Below, in pieces: positions 54,360-64,000 of a stretch of DNA of 64,000 bases. A program made the translations under genes and the position numbers. How positions within the stretch are numbered: position 1 is the first letter of the stretch; every line of letters starts with the position of its first letter. Source of the DNA: Laccaria trichodermophora (taxonomy: Eukaryota; Basidiomycota; Agaricomycetes; Agaricales; Hydnangiaceae); NCBI GenBank assembly GCA_018417955.1, contig JACTVC010000040.1, forward strand, positions 124,001 through 188,000, in the 5' to 3' direction. The notes beneath the pieces are model-generated. The model saw only the letters and a program-made list of their open reading frames with translations, was not told where the DNA came from and searched no databases.

Positions 54360-57300
54360 CTATACGAGCGTCGAAATCTCTGTTGAACCGCGAGGCCCAA
54401 CCTCCTGATGCGTTAACACCCATTCCCCGTCTTTAAAATAATAGACGCCGCAGGCAAGTCCCGGTTGCAGAAGAGGATTCACCTGACGCGGAATCGTAGG
54501 GTCCAGTGCGAACCTCGCCCGAAGAGCATCGACACCTCTTTCAACACCTGCAAAGCCTTCCATAATCAGGTTGGCCGAGTCGATCCCACCAAAGGAACGC
54601 AAGTCTGAGAAGAAGCTTGTATTAACCTTGAGGTGTAGGTATAGATCCTGCACACAGCTCCTTGTGATGTGGAGGCAATCTCGCTGGCGTCGGTATTGGA
54701 GGACCTTCGTAGTCTTGACCTGTCCAATGAGAAGATTAATCTCTGACCCGGGTCCACAGAAAGTTGCCGAGTCCAAGTAGGTGGAGTATAAAAAAGTGTC
54801 CAAAACCCGCTTCTGAGCGGTCTTGCCCCGTTTCATCTCAAGGAGGGGACGCCCATCGCAGTAAAGACAAAAATATGCAAGAAAAGAAACAAGCCGTGCA
54901 TAATAGGTCTTGAAAGGAGGATCCCATGGTTGAATTCTGTACCCTGGAAAACGTTTCATCACAATTTCTCCTACAAGTGGAAGATGGAATGCCGTCGCTG
55001 TTTCGTTATAGGCTGGCAAATCCTGAATCTGGTCGAGGCTCTCAATCAAGACGTCGATAACTTCCTGATGGCGGCGTATAGTCAGAAAATAGTCATAGAT
55101 CATGAACCCGCGAGCTTTCAAGGCGCTTTGGTGTTCAGGAGAAAGGCTGCGGGTACGAGCAATGTGCTTCAAATCTTCCAAAAGTCGCCGTAGACATAGC
55201 TCTATGAGCTGTTGGTAAGGAGACCCATGAACACTGGATAGTGTACTGATGAATGCGATGAAAAACTCCGAGTCTGGGACTTCATGGAAACAATGGTTAT
55301 AGATTCTGTTGGGGTAAACTAAGTCAACATAGTGATCAAATGAAAGCGGGTTGACCTACTCCTGGATGAAGTAATTCTGGCCCTTGGCGAAAAGAAGTCT
55401 GATAAAGGGAGGGACATCGTTCTCTCTCAAATTATCCAGGAGACCAAGCCTCAGTTTAAGTTGGTCTGTTGTCCACTTTTGTAGGCTTTTCTTTGTCACC
55501 CCATTGGCTCGTCCCTCTTGTGCGGGAATTGGTTCTGCGTCAATATCAACTACTGTGGATATGCACTCGTGAAAAGTCCTCAAGCTCCAACAATGATTTA
55601 ACCTAAAAAGAACTGCGTTAGTTGACGATGCAGCAGAAGTGAAGTGAGCTACGTTTCTAAGGTCTTCTCTAATGAAAAGGTATTCCAAGCGTCGAGCCAG
55701 CAAACGTTTCTAAGGATCTGTAGCAGGGGCGCATCGTGACCCGCCGCCACAGTGGCACTATTCCAAGAATCATAGTCATTACGAAAAATCGCAAGGTTTG
55801 CCAATACAGATTGAAGGGATAAATCGAAGGGTGACGTCCGAGGCAAAGATCTATGCATGCGCTCCCGCACATGTTCCTCTAGTTTCACGATGTGCGGAGG
55901 CTGGTTCGTAAGGTCTCTAGTTAAAGACTGACGTAGGAAGTTGAGGTACGCCTCAAAGGCAAGTCTTTTGTCATGAAGCGCATTTTTTATCTTGATCCAA
56001 TCAGTACACTGCTGGTGATAAAGTGCTAAAACCCAGCTGGAGGATGACCGCGGGTCGGAACACAGAATATCTGGCGCATGAAGGTGGAGAACGTTCAAAT
56101 GGCTCGTAGGGAGGGGGCCACCATCGATGTTCGTGATCGAGGAGATGACGGCAAGCGGCCGGAGATTTTCAGCTTTTGGAGGGTCCTCAACCATTGAGTC
56201 AGCTTCGGTGTTGTCTTGCCTGACAGTTTCGTTTGCAATTCGTCGCTTAATAACGCCAACTACGACCTCTATTCCAAAGTCTGCACAGTGAGTCCTCAGA
56301 TGGCGCAGTCTGTGACTATCCTGTCCTCGAAGGAAGAGCTGCCTCCCCATAGGATAATCATGCTGAAGTGGATAGGCCACCGTAGCTGGCAAGTCGACTA
56401 CATCGATGGCACGCATTCGTGTCCACTTTGACAAGACTAGTGCCAGCTTGTTGGTTTTGCCCCGCATCTCGCGCAATGATGGAGGCGATCCTTGTCCGGT
56501 ATAGACGAGGCGATAAGAGAGGGCCAAACGACGTCCGGATATAATGGGCTGGAATGAACAATCCAACGCATCATACCAGAAGATTGATAACATTGTGCAT
56601 TCCGCACGGCTTTGCGTCGGATAGGACTGCTTGGAGCCATGGCTGCAGAAATGAACATTACCTCCCAAGAAATTGGAGGGCAGGACAACGACAATTGTCG
56701 CAAATTCCGTTTCACTTTTGCTGATTGGTTTACTAACGGACATGATACTCAGGTTCACCTGAGTCAACTGGTGATAACTTACTATGAATGTTCCGGGGCA
56801 CTTGAAACGTAGAGCGGCTGTTAGTTGTTAAAAGTAAAGAAAATGAGACGAACATACTCGGCGTCCGCTTCCCAGAGCATTAGTTTGGAGAGTTTGAATG
56901 CGACAGGACAGTCTTCCGGAAGTACCTTTCGCAAGAGCTCTTCTCTCATTCTCGTTTGTAGCCAAATATTTGACTCAGGTTTTATGAATGAGAAACCGGT
57001 ACCCAGTTCCAAAAAACTGCGTCCAAATCCATTCTTGCTGGGATCCGCCAAAGCGTGTATTGCCCTAGCACTTTCATCGTTCAAAGGTAAGCTGACGTCT
57101 TCAAGGCCATCAACTCGTAGTCCGAGGTGAGGACATGAAAGATGCTCCATCACTTGGTGATATGTGCCAGGAAATGCGAAGTCTTGTTGAAGTACTGACT
57201 CTAATTCCATCTTCAAAACTTGTCAGTTTGAATCTGTAGGGGTGATGACGATGCGCACCTGAAGTTCTCTGGGCGACGGGTTTTCATAAGGGTTGTAATG

Positions 57301-57590
57301 CACTGACGGAGAGGAGCCCCGGGAGTCAAGAACAGCATCCACTTTCATGGGAGTTGTAGGTCGGTGGACACCATTTGACGACCGCGTCTTACTAATTTGG
57401 CGATTTGAAGAACGCGGGAGTTCTCCCTGTGTCATGAAATATGTTAAAATTCTTTTACATTGGATAGCGCTTAATGCTCACCTGGTAATGTTGGTTCGTA
57501 ATTGGATCAAAGAACGTAGTTCTCATTGGCGTGCCACCGCTTCCAGAGCCAGCTGACGATTCCTAAAAAAAAATGCTTTGAGTGGCAGCC
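54360..57590 (-). CDS. 2OG-Fe(II) dioxygenase-like protein with apparently lost metal ligands
   Basis: The N-terminal exons can be followed in phase from a Gly/Ser-rich exon near 57556-57483 through 57434-57258 to 57216-56870. They give the S-K-L-M-L-W-E-A-D-A region. The core F-A-T-I-V-V-V-L-P-S-N-F-L-G-G, then S-G-R-R-L-A-L-S-Y-R-L, match the double-stranded beta-helix of fungal prolyl-4-hydroxylase-like proteins, including the Arg that contacts 2-oxoglutarate. The H-x-D expected just before the core and the distal His before S-G-x-R are not visible. A large C-terminal region of about 600 residues continues through exons at 56767-55649, 55640-55356 and 55312-54360 to a normal stop. That C-terminal part has no domain I recognise. 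The start codon is unresolved, probably above 57600. The long intact frame argues for a working protein. Confidence 0.62.
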
Positions 57591-58162
57591 CAAAAACAAC
57601 GATGAGTGGGAACTTGCAAGGAGAGTTGGAGAAGTTGGTAAAGTGCTTTCCTGGTAGCTAGAAACGAGTCTTGATTATAAGGGGTTGAGTAAGGTCAAAG
57701 ATTATATGGCTGAGCACAAAGGACGTCCGGAACGCTCAGAATCACTTTTGAAAGCAAACAAAGAAAGTTTCCATGACGTCGAAAATAGAGGATAATCGTG
57801 AACCCATGCAGATTGATAGCGTGTTTTCAGGGACTCTGTGGGTCCAGGTGACAAAAAACGTGTTGTGGTCATTTCCGAAGGTCCAAGAAGGCGCTAACAA
57901 TTAGAAAGACAACATGAGGCGTCCTTTGCTCCCTGAAGGGCCTGACAATTGAGCTCAGCGAACAAAATGTGCGGCTCGATCGATCTGTTTGTGATTGATG
58001 TGAGAAGGTTGGGCGATGGTTTCCGCCCCTGCACATTTGTGCTACAATGCCTTGCAATCCAAACAATTGGTGACCACCGCGACCAACCCACCATTGCCCT
58101 CCCGCCTTGTAGCTATCATTTGTTTCGTATAATGAACACTTTTTGAACAAAAAAAATATAGC
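57591..58162. promoter_or_regulatory. Divergent region between dioxygenase-like gene and PFS2
   Basis: Contains the unresolved 5' exon(s) of the minus-strand gene (an acceptor-like 'tttctag' lies near 57658-57664 on that strand) and the PFS2 promoter. No other element recognised. Confidence 0.35.
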
Positions 58163-60189
58163 ATGACCACCGGACTTCCAACACTTTTACCTCCCAAGGC
58201 CATTCCTCGTCCTCCGTTTGCACCACATTTAGAATGGACCCCACGCAAATATCTCTCGGAACCACAACCTCCACCACAAGATGAGGGTAAAATACAAGAG
58301 CAGGAGCTGGCCAATGCGCGACAGATAATGGACGGAAAGGTCATTAAGAAAACCCGACCACGGCGGACGGTCGATTATAACGGAGGGATGGGTCGCTGGG
58401 CTTTGGTAAGTACACATTTTGAGGAAAACTACGCGAAGCTGAGTGGCACGAGGCAGTTGAGGAAATTGCGACCAAATCCCACATATACACCCCACATCAG
58501 ACCAAGTCCGCCGTTTATCGTTGACGTATGGATCAGTCAATTTTGTTCTACATTCATTGCTGAAATTCAGGTATTTCTAGTTACTCCCACCGAAAGCGTA
58601 CCCGGAGAACGCATCCACTTCGCTATGCACTAAGTTCGTGCATACGTCGACAAACAAGATTCGATGTCCAGTTAATGTCGTCACGGTATGTTTCTGTGAA
58701 CGTATATTCCGTCAAGCGCTGAATGTCTAGATCCTTAGTGGACACCAGAAGGTCGACGCATTCTCACTGGGTCGACAAGCGGCGAATTTACGCTTTGGAA
58801 TGGCCTAACTTTCAACTTTGAAACAATCCTACAAGCACACGATACTGCAATCTGCACAATGGCCTTTACCCACTCCGGTGCATACCTTGCCTCCGCAGAC
58901 AAGAGCGGAATTATCAAATACTTTGAGCCGAACATGAACAACTTGACGGCATGGCAAGGTTCATCCTCCCGGGAAGCTATCAGAGGGTTAAGCTTTAGCC
59001 CGGACGACCGTCGATTTGCGACAGCAAGTGACGATTCTAGTGTGCGGATATGGTCTTTTGCTGAAAGTAGAGTGGAGAGTGTTCTTACTGGTCAGCGCTA
59101 TCAGTTGCGTCTGTGTTGGGGTTTGCTGACCCCATGATTTAGGCCACGGTTGGGACGTGAAATGTGTTGAATGGCATCCAACGAAAGGGCTACTGGTTTC
59201 TGGAAGTAAAGACAACCAAATCAAATTCTGGGATCCACGAACAGGGACTGTCCTTTCGACGTTGTCCGTATATTTTCGGTTCCTTCTCAATTTAACTTGT
59301 CTAATCCGCGAACCATAGGCACCAACACAAGAACACGATACAAGCCTTGTCCTGGTCTCCTAATGGAAATCTTGTCGCAAGTGCATCACGCGATCAAACA
59401 GTCCGCATCTTCGACATCCGCGCAATGAAAGAATTCCGCATTCTCAAAGGGCACAAAAAGGAGGTCTGCTGTACGTCTGTCTCCCACCTTTAATGCCTAC
59501 TCCTTTTACTAACCAGCACACTATCAGCTGTAACGTGGCACCCCGTCCACCCCTTGCTCGTCTCCGGCGGCTCAGAAGGCGCCATACTTCACTGGGATCT
59601 TTCCACTCCCGACCCAGCCTCATTCACACAACCCGTCTCAACACCACGCGCTACCCTCTCTCAAGCACACGACTCCAACGTATGGTCGCTCGCCTATCAC
59701 CCGTTGGGCCACCTCCTTGTAAGCGCTTCAAACGACCACACCACGCGGTTCTGGTCCAGGGAACGACCTGGAGACGCATCATCTGTGTTCTCTGGGGGTG
59801 GAGAAAAGCCACCAGAGATCATTGATACTAGCGGGCAGGACGAAGAAGACGATGCAATGGTTCCAGGGTTTAGCTATGGCGCTGGTGGTGCAGGGCCGTC
59901 ATGGTGGGGCAAGGACGAGGAATCCACGCCAGGTTTTGGCGGTGGTCAGGCGACTGATGCGTTTGGTCGTCGACCTGCTGGCTATGGGGATACCAATGGG
60001 GATGATTTCATTCCTGGCTTTGGAGCGGCTGAGCGACAAGCTGCTCCACAACAGCAACAGCAAGACATGTATGGGTCAGGGGAGAGACAGGAGGATTGGA
60101 GTCGTGGAGGTGGCAGAGGCGGAGGGGATGACTGGGGACGTGGAGGGAGCCGCACAGGTCGGTATGGCCCAAGGGGAGGTCGGTACTGA
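58163..60189 (+). CDS. PFS2: Polyadenylation factor subunit 2 (Pfs2/WDR33)
   Basis: Seven exons (58163-58405, 58457-58525, 58581-58685, 58739-59090, 59143-59263, 59319-59470, 59528-60189) join in phase to 567 residues. The family N-terminus [13 protein letters not shown] and [10 protein letters not shown] are followed by seven WD40 repeats, with [15 protein letters not shown] and W-H-P-T-K-G-L-L among the blade motifs. The C-terminal 130 residues are Gly/Arg-rich with RGG-like runs and P-G-F-G repeats. Pfs2/WDR33 is a core subunit of the cleavage and polyadenylation factor; with CPSF30 it reads the AAUAAA-type signal in the nucleus. Confidence 0.95.
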
Positions 60190-60679
60190 GCCCTGGTGTC
60201 TTTCTTTGTCCCACTACGTAGGTTTGGTGTAATTGACGATATACTGCTCTGCACGAACCTTGCATCGCACTCGAAACTTTCAGGGTCACGATAGCTCAGA
60301 AGAATTCTGTCAGGTATTGCTGTCATGGTGATCATACTCATACATCGCAGAAGTTTTTCTAAAAGTACAAAATCGATGATTTATGTAAGGTGTGGTTGTT
60401 GGACATGCTAATAGTTGTAATGCCGAGGCGACAATGCCCGTCATTTGTCCATGCATACTATACAGAGAAGACAAGTTGATCGTAATGTAAATCGAAGGGA
60501 GACGTGTGTGTGGTAATGTTACAATTAATAAGAGAGGATAAAGATTAGAAAAAACTGAGAGACGAGATAAAAGAATAAAGATATTTTGAATAAGCCTTGA
60601 CAGGGAAGATACACCACAAACCGCATGCGATGTTGGGGTGCCTCCAACTGGGATATAGTTCCGTTCGTTGCGATTCTTT
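60190..60679. other. 490 bp convergent intergenic region
   Basis: 3' regions of PFS2 and the CBM21 gene. AT-rich segments near 60360-60380 and 60530-60600 are likely polyadenylation regions. No gene seen. Confidence 0.5.
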
Positions 60680-63122
60680 TTAGGTGGTCATAGATGGCGA
60701 TTCACTGATTCTAAATCTAGAAACAGCAGTACTGAGGGAGCCACCCCTCTTAGGTGAGAGGTTGTCGGCGCTTGAAGAGCGGGGTGGCGAGTGAGGGACA
60801 AATTGGGCGTATGATAGAAGGCGAGGTGAGGTGCCTGAGAGCAATTCCTCGATATCAGACGTAGAGTGTGTGCGGGGAAGGGCGGAAAGATCAATGGTAG
60901 CTCCTGGTCCGGTAAAGAAACAGAACCTGAGTAGACTCAGTAAGCTAACATTCAACCAAAAGCAAGAAGGATGCGACATACTCGTTTAAAAACTGACGGT
61001 AATGAGTCTCAGCGCTCAGATTCGCTTCGTCTTTTAATAAGGGAAGCGCCTTAAAGGGCTCGACGGGTGAAGGCGTATTGGGGAGGGATGAAGTAGGCGT
61101 AGCGATACAGGGCGTGGACATCTCGCTGTCTCCACCCGAGTCCGCTGCAGGATATGCGGTTTCGGCATTCAGATGCGATCTGTATGTAGGTGAAGGCTGC
61201 GGCAAGCCCTCGATAGGAAGGGAAGAAGGAAACTTGGAAGAAGAAAAGGCGGGAAAGCCCTCTTCAAGCGGCGTCCCAGGTGGAGTTCTCTTGAGGTTGG
61301 AAGCACCCATAGCATTCAGGTCAAAATATCCACGGTGGTGACGACGTGTTCCTTGACTTGTATTTGATATTTGGAAGGGAGGGTCTTCAACGTCGGACGC
61401 TGACCAATGCGCCGGGCGGAAACAGTCATCTCGGTCGCGGGGAGACCCCAATGTGGGTATGCTCTTCGTGGTGGATGACACGTTATGTGCTACCCTATCC
61501 TCTGATCCAAACTTCGAAGGCCATGGAATCGAGCCCGGAATAGAATGCGAAGCATTGATTTGAGGAGCTGAGCGTGTTCGACTATGGCGTGGAGGAGAAT
61601 CCACAGGCTTCCAAGGGCTTTTGAGAGACGCCCCAAAGTCGTACCGGGGTGCTAATGACGCAACGGTCTTGAAGTCCATTACCACTGGTTCTGAATCCGA
61701 TCCCAATGTCTGTTGCGCCAAGACTGCAGAGCCTGCCAGCTCTTTACTCTGAATGACTTTCTCCAATTTGCTGCGTAGCATGTCGCTGCTTTCATCGTCC
61801 GACACTGATCTCTCTATCGCATTTACCCTGGTAAAATTGGCGCGATAGTCTTGGCGATTATTGTTATCCCAAATCTCCCTCCCTTCTACGCTGTACTTGA
61901 CAGCCAAAAGTAGCGTCTTCCCCTCAATTCTCGCAAGCAAGTCGTTGAGCTTTATGCTGAAGACAAACCGATCAAAGTCGTTACTGATCGACTCCAAGTA
62001 GCGGCCTGTAACCTCACTTGTGGTTTGCCAGAAATCGAAGGTAAACCGGACCACTACCCATTTAGCATAGGCGATATTCTTCACTTGCACATGTCCCATA
62101 ACGCTGGTGCCGTCGGGTGAAAGGGACAGCTCCTCCAGAGCAACCTCTGCGTTGACGTCGGCTTTCACGGGCATATTGGGCAACTGCATGATCAATTTCC
62201 TCTTCGACCATCTCTCGTCCCCATCGCCAAAAATAAACGGAGGGAAATCACTGTCCGTCCCACTAGTATCTTCTGTCGGGCTTCCATCCCTAGAAACGGC
62301 AAGCGGCTTCTGCTCAGCCAAGAAAAGCTTGACATGCTCCAGCTTCGCGTCGAAGTGGACAGCTTTACCCGTTGGAGTTGAGGGCTCACTTTTGCTCGTT
62401 TTGCCGATGGTAATAACGGAAAGAGAGCCCCGAGTAGCGGATTTGGACGACTTAAGCGAAGATTTGACGAGTTGCCCTGACTTCTTTCTGATCAGTCTCG
62501 CGTCGCTTTCTAGCTCGCATGGAGCAGACATTGCGCCTTGCGTGGACGACTCTGCGGCAAATCCATGGGTGTGCGCTTGCGCCATGCTACGCGTATTTGC
62601 GGCCGCTGAGCCAATCCGCAACGACATACCAGGAGTGTACATCAGGGGTCGCACCATGGCTGGACGCGGGGTACTGTCTGCCGACGTTGGACTAGAGCAT
62701 TTGATCTGTGGTTGCACCGCGTCGCAAAGGCCTGTCTTACCGCGGGAAACAAAGGGAGTTGGTGTGGATAGTTCAGGGGGGGACAACGCGCGGGGCCGTA
62801 CTCCTCGTATCCGACGTGAACGAACTGAGATGGTCGGACGCGTGCCATCAGATGATGGGCTTGAGGTGTCCGTGTCCGTGTCCGAATCATCGTTTGACAC
62901 TGGGGTTCTCACGGCAGGAGGGATTGGAGTCGCGCAGTCGGTCGAAGAGCTCCGTCGTGCGGAGGATGACACCGGTGATCGCAATGAACTAATCATTGAG
63001 CGGGATGAGATTCGACGAGGAATGAGGGGTAGGGGAGCGCCAGCCACATTCGCATTGAGGGGAAAGTGTTGATCCTGGACCTGTAACATCCTTTGAGGCT
63101 GGGGTGTTACCGTCGCGATCAT
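60680..63122 (-). CDS. CBM21 protein phosphatase 1 regulatory subunit (Gac1/PPP1R3-like)
   Basis: Two exons (63122-60982, 60926-60680) join in phase to 795 residues. A Ser/Thr/Pro-rich N-terminal region carries the PP1-docking-like motif K-A-V-H-F-D near residue 252. The CBM21 domain at about 320-435 shows V-K-N-I-A-Y-A-K-W-V-V-V-R-F-T-F-D-F-W and then D-R-F-V-F-S-I-K-L and W-D-N-N-N-R-Q-D-Y. These are the family's glycogen-binding and beta-sandwich signatures. Such subunits target PP1 to glycogen and glycogen synthase, promoting glycogen storage. A Ser/Pro-rich C-terminal half likely holds phosphorylation sites. Yeast has four paralogues (Gac1, Pig1, Pig2, Gip2), so I give no single symbol. 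Confidence 0.9.
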
Positions 63123-64000
63123 TAAGAATGTTTAAATGCTAAAAGGAAAGAGGTGAGACATTCGGCGGCTGACTATTTTGAAGAGATGGACGTTACGTTG
63201 TTTTGCACCGCGGGTTGTGTGCTGAGTTGAATTAGTCTCCCAAATCTGCAAAGGTGACTTGGATGGTGCCTTCCGCTTTTTGAGGGACCGGGGCGGTGGA
63301 CAAAGTGCACGGATGAGACAAGGCGTAAGGTGGAACCCAAGCAAAAGACTGGTCAAGTATGCACGGGCAGCTTTATTTGGCGAGAATGTGATGTGGAGTG
63401 GGCGTGGATACGTGGAAATTGATGAGGGCAACGCTGTTTGACTTTCGATGGTTGGGAGGTGACGGTATGTTTTTGACGTCTCCTAACTCTATTTCAGCGG
63501 TGAGCAGGCTGATGAGGGGATCCTGAAAAACTTTTCAGTGGACCTGATACGATTTTGAAGGGTAGATAGGAAGCCCCGCGGCGGTGGACAGGTTTCACAA
63601 GCGAGGACGCACCAAAATAACGGTTGTGCGTACTATAAAGAAAGTCGTTAAAATGTCGGGTTGAAGGTCGTTATAAAGGCCAAGAGAGGCCGGCGTGGGC
63701 GAGAGCAAGAAGAGACCAGGGGCCTGGCGAGGGCTATTTGAATACTTTTCAAAGCCCAGCCACGGTGCCAATGCACGGTCCCCAGTCGAAACGGAATAAC
63801 CAAAATAAAATAAAACATTCCAAATGGGCAAAGTTTTTCACTGTTGGTCGGCTATCACACGTGCGCTTCTTTTTGAACACCTCACAAACGCTATCACTCT
63901 GCCCGGATCCGGCTAGCGCTGACATGGCCCACAGTCTACCGTTGGTCTACCGTAGTCCGAGGCCCTCTCCAGCAAACTGAAAATCTCTTCAACCAACTTC
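63123..64000. promoter_or_regulatory. Upstream region of the CBM21 gene; no other gene seen
   Basis: Frames here are short. The first several hundred bases upstream of 63122 should hold the CBM21 gene's leader and promoter. The window ends before another gene can be recognised. Confidence 0.4.

Noticed and set aside
57570..57640. GC-AG intron at the 5' part of the dioxygenase-like gene
   Set aside because: A GCAAGT donor would keep phase, but the upstream exon has no start codon and several alternative joins exist, so I do not claim it.
1..64000. A new multi-gene defence or biosynthetic system
   Set aside because: Accessory genes here (NLR, deaminase-like gene, secreted proteins, transporter) are scattered, on different strands and mixed with housekeeping genes; I see no co-directional or conserved cluster that would support one system.

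Overview
This window is nuclear DNA of a filamentous basidiomycete, most likely an Agaricomycete. Genes are split by many short introns (about 45-110 nt) with GT..AG borders. Several predicted proteins belong to families typical of mushroom-forming fungi: DUF6699, a STAND/NLR with TPRs, short BTB proteins, a conserved secreted protein and an OTT_1508-like deaminase. No prokaryotic operon structure, CRISPR array, rRNA or confident tRNA gene was seen. Identification is from sequence reading and recalled family features only; no database was searched.

Region by region. 0-9.2 kb is a rearranged accessory zone: a decayed copy of an MFS transporter, then an NLR-like gene (minus strand) cut by a 4.5 kb LTR retrotransposon at 2250-6747. 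The element has identical 218 bp LTRs and a 5 bp target duplication, and its interior is a Copia-type gag plus broken LINE sequence instead of pol. 9.7-11.5 kb holds the intact MFS paralogue. 11.8-18.4 kb holds two DUF6699 genes flanking the convergent housekeeping pair RPP1 (RNase P/MRP subunit) and TMA64 (eIF2D). 18.4-25.9 kb is gene-poor: repeat relics, a carnitine acetyltransferase pseudogene, minisatellites and a deaminase-like gene.

26.1-43.4 kb is a conserved core block: CWC22 (splicing), a secreted EEP-fold nuclease, a LACTB2-like metallo-beta-lactamase, translation elongation factor 3, V-ATPase subunit a, and an uncharacterised coiled-coil protein with an internal coding repeat. 43.8-52 kb is again accessory: a BTB gene, small direct and inverted duplications, short unrecognised ORFs and a stretch bordered by CAACGT-rich sequence. 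52.0-63.1 kb holds a conserved secreted protein with a 15-nt microexon, a 2OG-dioxygenase-like protein that appears to lack its metal ligands, the polyadenylation factor PFS2, and a CBM21/PP1 regulatory subunit.

Exon models for RPP1, TMA64, EF3, CWC22, PFS2, the MFS transporter, the nuclease, the metallo-beta-lactamase, the BTB protein, the CBM21 protein and the secreted protein were checked by hand for reading phase at every junction and close without frameshifts. I found no convincing new multi-gene system. The most notable items are the young chimeric retroelement that breaks the NLR gene and the metal-ligand-less dioxygenase.
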